A stretch of DNA of 64,000 nt from Bathymodiolus brooksi. Lineage: Eukaryota > Mollusca > Bivalvia > Mytilida > Modiolidae. The position numbers and the translations under genes are program-made. Positions 15,001 to 28,060 of the stretch are shown in pieces. The notes under the pieces are model-generated. The model ran no database searches and was not told where the DNA came from. It was given only the letters and a program-made list of their open reading frames with translations. Position 1 is the first letter of the stretch, and the number at the start of each line of letters is the position of its first letter. Location: NCBI GenBank assembly GCA_963680875.1, contig OY804580.1, positions 100,312,395 to 100,376,394 on the forward strand, read 5' to 3'.

Positions 15001-18000
15001 ATTGTTCCCACAGTGTGGTATTTTTCTATTGGATTTTGGAATTGTTCCCACAGTGTAGTATTTTTCTATTGGATTTTGGAATTGTTCCGACAGTGTGGTA
15101 TTTTTCTATTGGATTTTGGAATTGTTCCGACAGTGTGGTATTTTTCTATTGGATTTTGGAATTGTTCCCACAGTGTGGTATTTTTCTATTGGATTTTGGA
15201 ATTGTTCCGACAGTGTGGTATTTTTCTATTGGATTTTGGAATTGTTCCCACAGTGTGGTATTTTTCTATTGGATTTTGGAATTGTTCCGACAGTGTGGTA
15301 TTTTTCTATTGGATTTTGGAATTGTTCCCAGTGTGGTATTTTTCTATTGGATTTTGGAATTGTTCCGACAGTGTGGTATTTTTCTATTGGATTTTGGAAT
15401 TGTTCCCACAGTGTGGTATTTTTCTATTGGATTTTGGAATTGTTCCCAAAGTGTGGTATTTTTCTATTGGATTTTGGAATTGTTCCGACAGTGTGGTATT
15501 TTTCTATTGGATTTTGGAATTGTTCCCACAGTGTGGTATTTTTCTATTGGATTTTGGAATTGTTCCGATAGTGTGGTATTTTTCTATTGGATTTTGGAAT
15601 TGTTCCGACAGTGTGGTATTTTTCTATTGGATTTTGGAATTGTTCCGACAGTGTGGTATTTTTCTATTGGATTTTGGAATTGTTCCCACAGTGTGGTATT
15701 TTTCTATTGGATTTTGGAATTGTTCCCACAGTGTGGTATTTTTCTATTGGATTTTGGAATTGTTCCGACAGTGTGGTATTTTTCTATTGAATTTTGGAAT
15801 TGTTCCGACAGTGTGGTATTTTTCTATTGGATTTTGGAATTGTTCCCACAGTGTGGTATTTTTCTATTGGATTTTGGAATTGTTCCGACAGTGTGGTATT
15901 TTTCTATTGAATTTTGGAATTGTTCCGACAGTGTGGTATTTTTCTATTGGATTTTAGAATTGTTCCCACAGTGTGGTATTTTTCTATTGGATTTTGGAAT
16001 TGTTCCCACAGTGTGGTATTTTTCTATTGGATTTTGGAATTGTTCCGACAGTGTGGTATTTTTCTATTGGATTTTGGAATTGTTCCCACAGTATGGTATT
16101 TTTCTATTGGATTTTGGAATTGTTCCGACAGTGTGGTATTTTTCTATTGGATTTTGGAATTGTTCCGACAGTGTGGTATTTTTCTATTGGATTTTGGAAT
16201 TGTTCCGACAGTGTGGTATTTTTCTATTGGATTTTGGAATTGTTCCGACAGTGTGGTATTTTTCTATTGGATTTTGGAATTGTTCCCACAGTGTGGTATT
16301 TTTCTATTGGATTTTGGAATTGTTCCGACAGTGTGGTATTTTTCTATTGGATTTTGGAATTGTTCCGACAGTGTGGTATTTTTCTATTGGATTTTGGAAT
16401 TGTTCCGACAGTGTGGTATTTTGCTATTGGATTTTGGAATTGTTCCCACAGTGTGGTATTTTTCTATTGGATTTTGGAATTGTTCCGACAGTGTGGTATT
16501 TTTCTATTGGATTTTGGAATTGTTCCCACAGTGTGGTATTTTTCTATTGGATTTTGGAATTGTTCCCACAGTGTGGTATTTTTCTATTGGATTTTGGAAT
16601 TGTTCCGACAGTGTGGTATTTTTCTATTGAATTTTGGAATTGTTCCGACAGTGTGGTATTTTTCTATTGGATTTTGGAATTGTTCCCACAGTGTGGTATT
16701 TTTCTATTGGATTTTGGAATTGTTCCCACAGTGTGGTATTTTTCTATTGGATTTTGGAATTGTTCCGACAGTGTGGTATTTTTCTATTGGATTTTGGAAT
16801 TGTTCCGACAGTGTGGTATTTTTCTATTGGATTTTGGAATTGTTCCCACAGTGTGGTATTTTTCTATTGGATTTTGGAATTGTTCCGACAGTGTGGTATT
16901 TTTCTATTGGATTTTGGAATTGTTCCCACAGTGTGGTATTTTTCTATTGGATTTTGGAATTGTTCCCACAGTGTGTTATTTTTCTATTGGATTTTGGAAT
17001 TGTTCCGACAGTATGGTTTTTTTCTATTGGATTTTGGAATTGTTCCCACAGTGTAGTATTTTTCTATTGGATTTTGGAATTGTTCCCACAGTGTGGTATT
17101 TTTCTATTGTATTTTGGAATTGTTCCGACAGTGTGGTATTTTTCCATTGGATTTTGGAATTGTTCCCACAGTGTGGTATTTTTCTATTGGATTTTGGAAT
17201 TGTTCCCACAGTGTGGTATTTTTCTATTGGATTTTGGAATTGTTCCCACAATGCGGTATTTTTTTATTGGATTTTGGAATTGTTCCGACAGTGTGGTATT
17301 TGTCTATTGGATTTTGGAATTGTTCCCACAGTGTGGTATTTGTCTATTGGATTTTGGAATTGTTCCGACAGTGTGGTATTTTTCTATTGGATTTTGGAAT
17401 TGTTCCCACAGTGTTGTATTTTTCTATTGGATTTTGGAATTGTTCCCACAGTGTGGTATTTTTCTATTGGATTTTGGAATTGTTCCCACAGTGTGGTATT
17501 TTTCTATTGGATTTTGGAATTGTTCCCATAATGTGGTATTTTTCTATTGGATTTTGGAATTGTTCCGACAGTGTGGTATTTTTCTATTAGATTTTGGAAT
17601 TGTTTCGACAGTGTGGTATTTTTCTATTAGATTTTGGAATTGTTCCGACAGTGTGGTATTTTTCTATTGTATTTTGGAATTGTTCCGACAGTGTGGTATT
17701 TTTCTATTGGATTTTGGAATTGTTCCCACAGTGTGGTATTTTTCTATTGTATTTTGGAATTGTTCCCACAGTGTGGTATTTTTCTATTGGATTTTGGAAT
17801 TGTTCCCACAGTGTGGTATTTTTCTATTGGATTTTGGAATTGTTCCCACAGTGTGGTATTTTTCTATTGTATTTTGGAATTGTTCCGATAGTGTGGTATT
17901 TTTCTATTGGATTTTGGAATTATTCCCACAGTGTGGTATTTTCTATTGAATTTTGGAATTGTTCCCACAGTGTGGTATTTTTCTATTGGATTTTGGAATT

Positions 18001-21000
18001 GTTCCCACAGTGTGGTATTTTTCTATTGGATTTTGGAATTGTTCCGACAGTGTGGTATTTTTCTATTGGATTTTGGAATTGTTCCCACAGTGTGGTATTT
18101 TTCTATTGTAATTTGGAATTGTTCCGACAGTGTGGTATTTTTCCATTGGATTTTGGAATTGTTCCCACAGTGTGGTATTTTTCTATTGGATTTTGGAATT
18201 GTTCCCACAGTGTGGTATTTTTCTATTGGATTTTGGAATTGTTCCCACAATGCGGTATTTTTCTATTGGATTTTGGAATTGTTCCGACAGTGTGGTATTT
18301 GTCTATTAGATTTTGGAATTGTTCCCACAGTGTGGTATTTTTCTATTGGATTTTGGAATTGTTCCGACAGTGTGGTATTTTTCTATTGGATTTTGGAATT
18401 GTTCCCACAGTGTTGTATTTTTCTATTGGATTTTGGAATTGTTCCCACAGTGTGGTATTTTTCTATTGGATTTTGGAATTGTTCCCACAGTGTGGTATTT
18501 TTCTATTGGATTTTGGAATTGTTCCCATAATGTGGTATTTTTCTATTGGATTTTGGAATTGTTCCCACAGTGTGGTATTTTCTATTGGATTTTGGAATTG
18601 TTCCGACAGTGTGGTATTTTTCTATTGGATTTTGGAATTGTTTCCACAGTGTGGTATTTTTCTATTGGATTTTGGAATTGTTCCCACAGTGTGGTATTTT
18701 TCTATTGGATTTTGGAATTTTTCCCACAGTGTGGTATTTTTCTATTGGATTTTGGAATTGTTCCGACAGTGTGGTATTTTTCTATTGGATTTTGGAATTG
18801 TTCCCACAGTGTGGTATTTTTCTATTGGAATTTGGAATTGTTCCCACAGTGTGGTATTTTTCTATTGGATTTTGGAATTGTTCCCACAGTGTAGTATTTT
18901 TCTATTGGATTTTGGAATTGTTCCGACAGTGTGGTATTTTTCTATTGGATTTTGGAATTGTTCCGACAGTGTGGTATTTTTCTATTGGATTTTGGAATTG
19001 TTCCCACAGTGTGGTATTTTTCTATTGGATTTTGGAATTGTTCCGACAGTGTGGTATTTTTCTATTGGATTTTGGAATTGTTCCCACAGTGTGGTATTTT
19101 TCTATTGGATTTTGGAATTGTTCCGACAGTGTGGTATTTTTCTATTGGATTTTGGAATTGTTCCCAGTGTGGTATTTTTCTATTGGATTTTGGAATTGTT
19201 CCGACAGTGTGGTATTTTTCTATTGGATTTTGGAATTGTTCCCACAGTGTGGTATTTTTCTATTGGATTTTGGAATTGTTCCCAAAGTGTGGTATTTTTC
19301 TATTGGATTTTGGAATTGTTCCGACAGTGTGGTATTTTTCTATTGGATTTTGGAATTGTTCCCACAGTGTGGTATTTTTCTATTGGATTTTGGAATTGTT
19401 CCGATAGTGTGGTATTTTTCTATTGGATTTTGGAATTGTTCCGACAGTGTGGTATTTTTCTATTGGATTTTGGAATTGTTCCGACAGTGTGGTATTTTTC
19501 TATTGGATTTTGGAATTGTTCCCACAGTGTGGTATTTTTCTATTGGATTTTGGAATTGTTCCCACAGTGTGGTATTTTTCTATTGGATTTTGGAATTGTT
19601 CCGACAGTGTGGTATTTTTCTATTGAATTTTGGAATTGTTCCGACAGTGTGGTATTTTTCTATTGGATTTTAGAATTGTTCCCACAGTGTGGTATTTTTC
19701 TATTGGATTTTGGAATTGTTCCCACAGTGTGGTATTTTTCTATTGGATTTTGGAATTGTTCCGACAGTGTGGTATTTTTCTATTGGATTTTGGAATTGTT
19801 CCCACAGTATGGTATTTTTCTATTGGATTTTGGAATTGTTCCGACAGTGTGGTATTTTTCTATTGGATTTTGGAATTGTTCCGACAGTGTGGTATTTTTC
19901 TATTGGATTTTGGAATTGTTCCGACAGTGTGGTATTTTTCTATTGGATTTTGGAATTGTTCCGACAGTGTGGTATTTTTCTATTGGATTTTGGAATTGTT
20001 CCCACAGTGTGGTATTTTTCTATTGGATTTTGGAATTGTTCCGACAGTGTGGTATTTTTCTATTGGATTTTGGAATTGTTCCGACAGTGTGGTATTTTTC
20101 TATTGGATTTTGGAATTGTTCCCACAGTGTGGTATTTTTCTATTGGATTTTGGAATTGTTCCCACAGTGTTATATTTTTCTATTGGATTTTGGAATTGTT
20201 CCCACAGTGTGGTATTTTTCTATTGTATTTTGGAATTGTTCCGATAGTGTGGTATTTTTCTATTGGATTTTGGAATTATTCCCACAGTGTGGTATTTTCT
20301 ATTGAATTTTGGAATTGTTCCCACAGTGTGGTATTTTTCTATTGGATTTTGGAATTGTTCCCACAGTGTGGTATTTTTCTATTGGATTTTGGAATTGTTC
20401 CCACAGTGTGGTATTTTTCTATTGGATTTTGGAATTGTTCCCACAGTGTGTTATTTTTCTATTGGATTTTGGAATTGTTCCGACAGTATGGTATTTTTCT
20501 ATTGGATTTTGGAATTGTTCCCACAGTGTAGTATTTTTCTATTGGATTTTGGAATTGTTCCCACAGTGTGGTATTTTTCTATTGTATTTTGGAATTGTTC
20601 CGACAGTGTGGTATTTTTCCATTGGATTTTGGAATTGTTCCCACAGTGTGGTATTTTTCTATTGGATTTTGGAATTGTTCCCACAGTGTGGTATTTTTCT
20701 ATTGGATTTTGGAATTGTTCCCACAATGCGGTATTTTTTTATTGGATTTTGGAATTGTTCCGACAGTGTGGTATTTGTCTATTGGATTTTGGAATTGTTC
20801 CCACAGTGTGGTATTTGTCTATTGGATTTTGGAATTGTTCCGACAGTGTGGTATTTTTCTATTGGATTTTGGAATTGTTCCCACAGTGTTGTATTTTTCT
20901 ATTGGATTTTGGAATTGTTCCCACAGTGTGGTATTTTTCTATTGGATTTTGGAATTGTTCCCACAGTGTGGTATTTTTCTATTGGATTTTGGAATTGTTC

Positions 21001-24000
21001 CCATAATGTGGTATTTTTCTATTGGATTTTGGAATTGTTCCGACAGTGTGGTATTTTTCTATTAGATTTTGGAATTGTTTCGACAGTGTGGTATTTTTCT
21101 ATTAGATTTTGGAATTGTTCCGACAGTGTGGTATTTTTCTATTGTATTTTGGAATTGTTCCGACAGTGTGGTATTTTTCTATTGGATTTTGGAATTGTTC
21201 CCACAGTGTGGTATTTTTCTATTGTATTTTGGAATTGTTCCCACAGTGTGGTATTTTTCTTTTGGATTTTGGAATTGTTCCCACAGTGTGGTATTTTTCT
21301 ATTGTATTTTGGAATTGTTCCGATAGTGTGGTATTTTTCTATTGGATTTTGGAATTATTCCCACAGTGTGGTATTTTCTATTGAATTTTGGAATTGTTCC
21401 CACAGTGTGGTATTTTTCTATTGGATTTTGGAATTGTTCCCACAGTGTGGTATTTTTCTATTGGATTTTGGAATTGTTCCGACAGTGTGGTATTTTTCTA
21501 TTGGATTTTGGAATTGTTCCCACAGTGTGGTATTTTTCTATTGTATTTTGGAATTGTTCCGACAGTGTGGTATTTTTCCATTGGATTTTGGAATTGTTCC
21601 CACAGTGTGGTATTTTTCTATTGGATTTTGGAATTGTTCCCACAGTGTGGTATTTTTCTATTGGATTTTGGAATTGTTCCCACAATGCGGTATTTTTCTA
21701 TTGGATTTTGGAATTGTTCCGACAGTGTGGTATTTGTCTATTAGATTTTGGAATTGTTCCCACAGTGTGGTATTTTTCTATTGGATTTTGGAATTGTTCC
21801 GACAGTGTGGTATTTTTCTATTGGATTTTGGAATTGTTCCCACAGTGTTGTATTTTTCTATTGGATTTTGGAATTGTTCCCACAGTGTGGTATTTTTCTA
21901 TTGGATTTTGGAATTGTTCCCACAGTGTGGTATTTTTCTATTGGATTTTGGAATTGTTCCCATAATGTGGTATTTTTCTATTGGATTTTGGAATTGTTCC
22001 CACAGTGTGGTATTTTCTATTGGATTTTGGAATTGTTCCGACAGTGTGGTATTTTTCTATTGGATTTTGGAATTGTTCCCACAGTGTGGTATTTTTCTAT
22101 TGGATTTTGGAATTGTTCCCACAGTGTGGTATTTTTCTATTGGATTTTGGAATTTTTCCCACAGTGTGGTATTTTTCTATTGGATTTTGGAATTGTTCCG
22201 ACAGTGTGGTATTTTTCTATTGGATTTTGGAATTGTTCCCACAGTGTGGTATTTTTCTATTGGAATTTGGAATTGTTCCCACAGTGTGGTATTTTTCTAT
22301 TGGATTTTGGAATTGTTCCCACAGTGTAGTATTTTTCTATTGGATTTTGGAATTGTTCCGACAGTGTGGTATTTTTCTATTGGATTTTGGAATTGTTCCG
22401 ACAGTGTGGTATTTTTCTATTGGATTTTGGAATTGTTCCCACAGTGTGGTATTTTTCTATTGGATTTTGGAATTGTTCCGACAGTGTGGTATTTTTCTAT
22501 TGGATTTTGGAATTGTTCCCACAGTGTGGTATTTTTCTATTGGATTTTGGAATTGTTCCGACAGTGTGGTATTTTTCTATTGGATTTTGGAATTGTTCCC
22601 AGTGTGGTATTTTTCTATTGGATTTTGGAATTGTTCCGACAGTGTGGTATTTTTCTATTGGATTTTGGAATTGTTCCCACAGTGTGGTATTTTTCTATTG
22701 GATTTTGGAATTGTTCCCAAAGTGTGGTATTTTTCTATTGGATTTTGGAATTGTTCCGACAGTGTGGTATTTTTCTATTGGATTTTGGAATTGTTCCCAC
22801 AGTGTGGTATTTTTCTATTGGATTTTGGAATTGTTCCGATAGTGTGGTATTTTTCTATTGGATTTTGGAATTGTTCCGACAGTGTGGTATTTTTCTATTG
22901 GATTTTGGAATTGTTCCGACAGTGTGGTATTTTTCTATTGGATTTTGGAATTGTTCCCACAGTGTGGTATTTTTCTATTGGATTTTGGAATTGTTCCCAC
23001 AGTGTGGTATTTTTCTATTGGATTTTGGAATTGTTCCGACAGTGTGGTATTTTTCTATTGAATTTTGGAATTGTTCCGACAGTGTGGTATTTTTCTATTG
23101 GATTTTAGAATTGTTCCCACAGTGTGGTATTTTTCTATTGGATTTTGGAATTGTTCCCACAGTGTGGTATTTTTCTATTGGATTTTGGAATTGTTCCGAC
23201 AGTGTGGTATTTTTCTATTGGATTTTGGAATTGTTCCCACAGTATGGTATTTTTCTATTGGATTTTGGAATTGTTCCGACAGTGTGGTATTTTTCTATTG
23301 GATTTTGGAATTGTTCCGACAGTGTGGTATTTTTCTATTGGATTTTGGAATTGTTCCGACAGTGTGGTATTTTTCTATTGGATTTTGGAATTGTTCCGAC
23401 AGTGTGGTATTTTTCTATTGGATTTTGGAATTGTTCCCACAGTGTGGTATTTTTCTATTGGATTTTGGAATTGTTCCGACAGTGTGGTATTTTTCTATTG
23501 GATTTTGGAATTGTTCCGACAGTGTGGTATTTTTCTATTGGATTTTGGAATTGTTCCGACAGTGTGGTATTTTGCTATTGGATTTTGGAATTGTTCCCAC
23601 AGTGTGGTATTTTTCTATTGGATTTTGGAATTGTTCCGACAGTGTGGTATTTTTCTATTGGATTTTGGAATTGTTCCCACAGTGTGGTATTTTTCTATTG
23701 GATTTTGGAATTGTTCCCACAGTGTGGTATTTTTCTATTGGATTTTGGAATTGTTCCGACAGTGTGGTATTTTTCTATTGAATTTTGGAATTGTTCCGAC
23801 AGTGTGGTATTTTTCTATTGGATTTTGGAATTGTTCCCACAGTGTGGTATTTTTCTATTGGATTTTGGAATTGTTCCCACAGTGTGGTATTTTTCTATTG
23901 GATTTTGGAATTGTTCCGACAGTGTGGTATTTTTCTATTGGATTTTGGAATTGTTCCGACAGTGTGGTATTTTTCTATTGGATTTTGGAATTGTTCCCAC

Positions 24001-24611
24001 AGTGTGGTATTTTTCTATTGGATTTTGGAATTGTTCCGACAGTGTGGTATTTTTCTATTGGATTTTGGAATTGTTCCGACAGTGTGATATTTTTCTATTA
24101 GATTTTGGAATTGTTCTCACAGTGTGGTATTTTTCTATTAGATTTTGGAATTGTTCCGACAGTGTGGTATTTTTCTATTGGATTTTGGAATTGTTCCCAC
24201 AGTGTGGTATTTTTCTATTAGATTTTGGAATTGTTCCCACAGTGTGATATTTTTCTATTAGATTTTGGAATTGTTCCGACAGTGTGGTATTTTTCTATTA
24301 GATTTTGGAATTGTTCCGACAGTGTGGTATTTTTCTATTAGATTTTGGAATTGTTCCCACAGTGTGGTATTTTTCTATTAGATTTTGGAATTGTTCCCAC
24401 AGTGTGGTATTTTTCTATTAGATTTTGGAATTGTTCCCACAGTGTGGTATTTTTCTATTAGATTTTGGAATTGTTCCCACAGTGTGGTATTTTTCTATTA
24501 GATTTTGGAATTGTTCCCACAGTGTGGTATTTTTCTATTGGATTTTGGAATTGTTCCCACAGTGTGTTATTTTTCTATTAGATTTTGGAATTGTTCCCAC
24601 AGTGTGGTATT
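1..24611 (+). repeat. 40-bp satellite array (satellite A), left edge outside the window
   Basis: The sequence is a head-to-tail array of a 40-bp monomer, about 615 copies, and it is already in progress at base 1. Each monomer has a 13-bp module TCTATTGGATTTT followed by a 27-bp core that starts GGAATTGTTCC and ends GTGTGGTATTTT. The commonest dimorphism is CCCACAG versus CCGACAG; the second form creates a CpG. Rarer marks are CCCAAAG, CCGATAG, CCCATAATG, TTTCGACAG and TATTGTAT. Rare length variants are 39 bp (one T lost before CTATTG, for example near 3200) and 38 bp (CA lost, near 4424). From about 24092 most monomers carry TATTAGAT instead of TATTGGAT. No stop trinucleotide occurs in the consensus + strand, so all three frames stay open for up to 1312 codons. 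I treat this as non-coding. Confidence 0.98.
965..24100 (+). repeat. Higher-order repeat structure of satellite A, period about 3.4-3.8 kb
   Basis: A characteristic run of monomer variants recurs at 965, 4681, 8396, 11871, 15587, 19423 and 22858. The spacings are 3716, 3715, 3475, 3716, 3836 and 3435 bp. Each equals a whole number of 40-bp monomers (93, 93, 87, 93, 96 and 86) minus the bases lost in the 39-bp and 38-bp variants inside that copy. The same run also starts at 165, 800 bp before the first full copy. Copies share rare single-base marks in the same order, for example the GCTATTGG variant at 1681, 12587, 16423 and 23574. The second copy contains an extra local expansion, with a block recurring at 5401, 6120 and 6799 (719 and 679 bp). 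This is a true higher-order repeat, not just a monomer array. Confidence 0.93.
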
Positions 24612-26634
24612 TTGGAATTGTTCCGACAGTGTGGTATTTTAGAATTGTTCCGACAGTGTGGTATTTTAGAATTGTTCCGACAATGTGGTATTTTAGAATT
24701 GTTCCGACAGTGTGGTATTTTAGAATTGTTCCGACAGTGTGGTATTTTAGAATTGTTCTGACAGTGTGGTATTTTGGAATTGTTCCCACAGTGTTGTATT
24801 TTTCTATTAGATTTTAGAATTGTTCCCACAGTGTGGTATTTTAGAATTGTTCCCACAGTGTGGTATTTTAGAATTGTTCCCACAGTGTGGTATTTTAGAA
24901 TTGTTCCCACAGTGTGGTATTTTAAAATTGTTCCCACAGTGTGCTGTTTTAGAATTGTTCCCACAGTGTGGTATTTTAGAATTGTTCGCACAGTGTGCTA
25001 TTTTAGAATTGTTCCGACAGTGTGGTATTTTAGAATTGTTCCGACAGTGTGGTATTTTAGAATTGTTCCGACAGTGTGGTATTTTAGAATTGTTCCCACA
25101 GTGTGGTATTTTAGAATTGTTCCCACAGTGTGCTATTTTAGAATTGTTCCCACAGTGTGGTATTTTAGAATTGTTCCGACAGTGTGGTATTTTAGAATTG
25201 TTCCGACAGTGTGGTATTTTAGAATTGTTCCGACAGTGTGGTATTTTAGAATTGTTCCGACAGTGTGGTATTTTAGAATTGTTCTGACAGTGTGGTATTT
25301 TGGAATTGTTCCCACAGTGTGTTATTTTTCTATTAGATTTTAGAATTGTTCCCACAGTGTGGTATTTTAGAATTGTTCCCACCGTGTGGTATTTTAGAAT
25401 TGTTCCCACAGTGTGCTATTTTAGAATTGTTCCCACAGTGTGGTATTTTAGAATTGTTCCGACAGTGTGGTATTTTAGAATTGTTCCGACAGTGTGGTAT
25501 TTTAGAATTGTTCCGACAGTGTGGTATTTTAGAATTGTTCTGACAGTGTGGTATTTTGGAATTGTTCCCACAGTGTTGTATTTTTCTATTAGATTTTAGA
25601 ATTGTTCCCACAGTGTGGTATTTTAGAATTGTTCCCACAGTGTGGTATTTTAGAATTGTTCCCACAGTGTGGTATTTTAGAATTGTTCCCACAGTGTGGT
25701 ATTTTAAAATTGTTCCCACAGTGTGCTGTTTTAGAATTGTTCCCACAGTGTGGTATTTTAGAATTGTTCGCACAGTGTGCTATTTTAGAATTGTTCCGAC
25801 AGTGTGGTATTTTAGAATTGTTCCGACAGTGTGGTATTTTAGAATTGTTCCGACAGTGTGGTATTTTAGAATTGTTCCCACAGTGTGGTATTTTAGAATT
25901 GTTCCCACAGTGTGCTATTTTAGAATTGTTCCCACAGTGTGGTATTTTAGAATTGTTCCGACAGTGTGGTATTTTAGAATTGTTCCGACAGTGTGGTATT
26001 TTAGAATTGTTCCGACAGTGTGGTATTTTAGAATTGTTCCGACAGTGTGGTATTTTAGAATTGTTCTGACAGTGTGGTATTTTGGAATTGTTCCCACAGT
26101 GTGTTATTTTTCTATTAGATTTTAGAATTGTTCCCACAGTGTGGTATTTTAGAATTGTTCCCACCGTGTGGTATTTTAGAATTGTTCCCACAGTGTGCTA
26201 TTTTAGAATTGTTCCCACAGTGTGGTATTTTAGAATTGTTCCCACAGTGTGCTATTTTAGAATTGTTCCCACAGTGTGGTATTTTAGAATTGTTCCCACA
26301 GTATGCTATTTTAGAATTTTTCCCACAGTGTGGTATTTTAGAATTGTTCCCACAGTGTGGTATTTTAGAATTGTTCCCACAGTGTGCTATTTTAGAATTG
26401 TTCCCACAGTGTGGTATTTTAGAATTGTTCCCACAGTGTGCTATTTTAGAATTGTTCCCACAGTGTGCTATTTTAGAATTGTTCCCACAGTGTGGTATTT
26501 TAGAATTGTTCCCACCGTGTGGTATTTTAGAATTGTTCCCACAGTGTGGTATTTTAGAATTGTTCCCACAGTGTGGTATTTTAGAATTGTTCCCACAGTG
26601 TGGTATTTTAGAATTGTTCCCACAGTGTGGTATT
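24612..26634 (+). repeat. 27-bp derivative of satellite A
   Basis: The array continues directly from the 40-bp form, but most monomers are now 27 bp. They keep the core GGAATTGTTCC or AGAATTGTTCC through GTGTGGTATTTT and lack the TCTATTGGATTTT module. A few 40-bp monomers are interspersed, near 24797, 25323, 25580 and 26105. Additional variants here are GTGTGCTATTTT and CCACCGTG. The array ends abruptly at about 26634 in a T run followed by unique sequence. Both strands have long spurious open frames; none is called as a gene. Confidence 0.96.
24774..26337 (+). repeat. 782-bp higher-order duplication in the 27-bp array
   Basis: Landmark monomers at 24774, 24820 and 25300 recur exactly 782 bp later, at 25556, 25602 and 26082. 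The length fits 26 monomers of 27 bp plus two of 40 bp. The two copies share unusual variants (TTAAAATTGTT, GTGTGCTGTTTT, TTCGCACAG) in the same order and begin to diverge after about 26230. This is a recent tandem duplication. Confidence 0.92.
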
Positions 26635-27119
26635 TTTTTTTTCCCTTTATTACTCTAAATAGAAGCTGACTGAAATCACTTTCTTTTAGATCACATTTTT
26701 CAGACTGAAGCACTATCTTCAAGACTAATTTCTATAAGAAGAGTTTGCAGATACGAAAGGGGTAATCAGAACCCGTAAATCGAAGAACAGACAAAAGAAA
26801 AAGGACAAACAACGATCTACAAATTCCACAACGAAGGAAATAAATTTATTTTATCGAGACATTGGGATCGGGTACCAATTCCAAGCTAACTGTCTCTGTT
26901 AAGCGTCTAAGTTTTCAATTGCTTAAAAATTAAGACATAGATATCTAATTTAGTGCGGAAGAATAAGCTTCATCAGGTAAGTTCAATGTCAAAAGTTTGG
27001 AAAGCCAAATAATTTAGAAACCAAATGACCTAAATAGCATAGCCAAAATCAACTAAGATCACCTATGTCTGAGTTAGGAGAACCTTAGTTTTTATAATAA
27101 TTACATTATTTAGGAACGG
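26635..27119. other. Non-coding region with a degenerate dispersed repeat (family B)
   Basis: I see no gene. Bases about 26737-26960 resemble dispersed family B, which is clearer at 38038-38255 and 45665-45810. They share an opening near AAAGGGGTAATCA, a stretch around ACAACGATCTACAAA, and ATAGATATCTAATTTAG. The remainder is AT-rich unique sequence. Confidence 0.6.
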
Positions 27120-27280
27120 TAAATTTCACTCACTGACAAACGTTATCACATAATGCTGCATCGCGTACACCTCGCTGTGAGCGGAATTTGAACTCGCAAC
27201 TTTAGTGGTGATAGACACTGATTGCATAGGTAGTTGTATATCCAACTATCTTACGATCACGACCACGACGGCCCCTGTTC
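27120..27280 (-). mobile_element. Probable tRNA-derived SINE fragment
   Basis: On the minus strand, a B-box-like GAGTTCAAATTCC lies at about 27180-27200. It is preceded some 70 bases upstream by a tRNA-head-like stretch (GGCCGTCGTGGTCGTG, about 27258-27273). This spacing and order match the RNA polymerase III head of tRNA-derived SINEs. The tRNA arms do not pair well, so it is not called as a functional tRNA. Ends and target duplications are not visible. Confidence 0.45.
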
Positions 27281-28060
27281 TATTGTGCGTAGTGTGATAT
27301 CAATGCATATTTATCAATAAGAAGTGTATAAACATTGAAACAAAAATCATACAACATTTGACTTACCTTCAACGGTTTGAGAATTACTCCACATTACAAA
27401 ACATGCATGCATGCAATAATAATATAAATATATATTTATCCTTGATGTAAATTACGTTTAGCATGCAGTTGTTTGCCTTAATGCTGATTACATGCTGAAA
27501 TATAACAGTTGTACAGCACATGTTTATAAACAATAATGGTTAGAAATTTAATTAAGATATTATGTTGTGAAACTGAAATAGCAAATAATTCGTACCACTA
27601 ACAATATTTTATGCTGTTTTTAGAAGAAAAAACCGTTTTGTATTTAATAAAAAGTATTTTCAGACATTTTGCACTTTAAAAGTGACATTGTTTATTTTTA
27701 ATAATGTTAAAGTTGGCGGATCAAGTTTGTCAGTTGTTTACGGAAGGTCGGTTAGTTTTTCGCGGGTTTTCTGAATTCCTACACCAATAATCATGACGTC
27801 ACGAAATAATAGTTTTTGAACCAGGAACATCGCATAAGACCCTAAGATTTTATTGCTCCCAAACACTTTAAAGTTATTTGACTTACCAATCTGTTGATTA
27901 TGAGCGTACATGAAGAAGATTATTTCAGAAACGAGTCGTGCACACTAAATTTGATATCTACGTTTTTATTTGTATAAATTAGAATAAAATAATTATATTT
28001 GATAGATCAAAAGCTAAGTAAATGGTTACTCGAGTAACACAGATAGTTGAACAATATTTG
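27281..28060. other. AT-rich region without recognisable gene
   Basis: There is no open frame of note, no clear repeat and no RNA gene. Poly-A/T-rich stretches are scattered throughout. Confidence 0.6.

Noticed and set aside
2282..21685. Recurrent 75-codon minus-strand frames in satellite A
   Set aside because: They appear only where the GTGTAGTATT variant creates a start-like context and repeat with the higher-order unit. They are shadows of the satellite.
1..26669. Dozens of long open frames (up to 1312 codons) across the 40- and 27-bp arrays
   Set aside because: They are periodic translations of the monomer, open in all three frames alike. Most begin at TTG rather than ATG and have no domain or codon signature.
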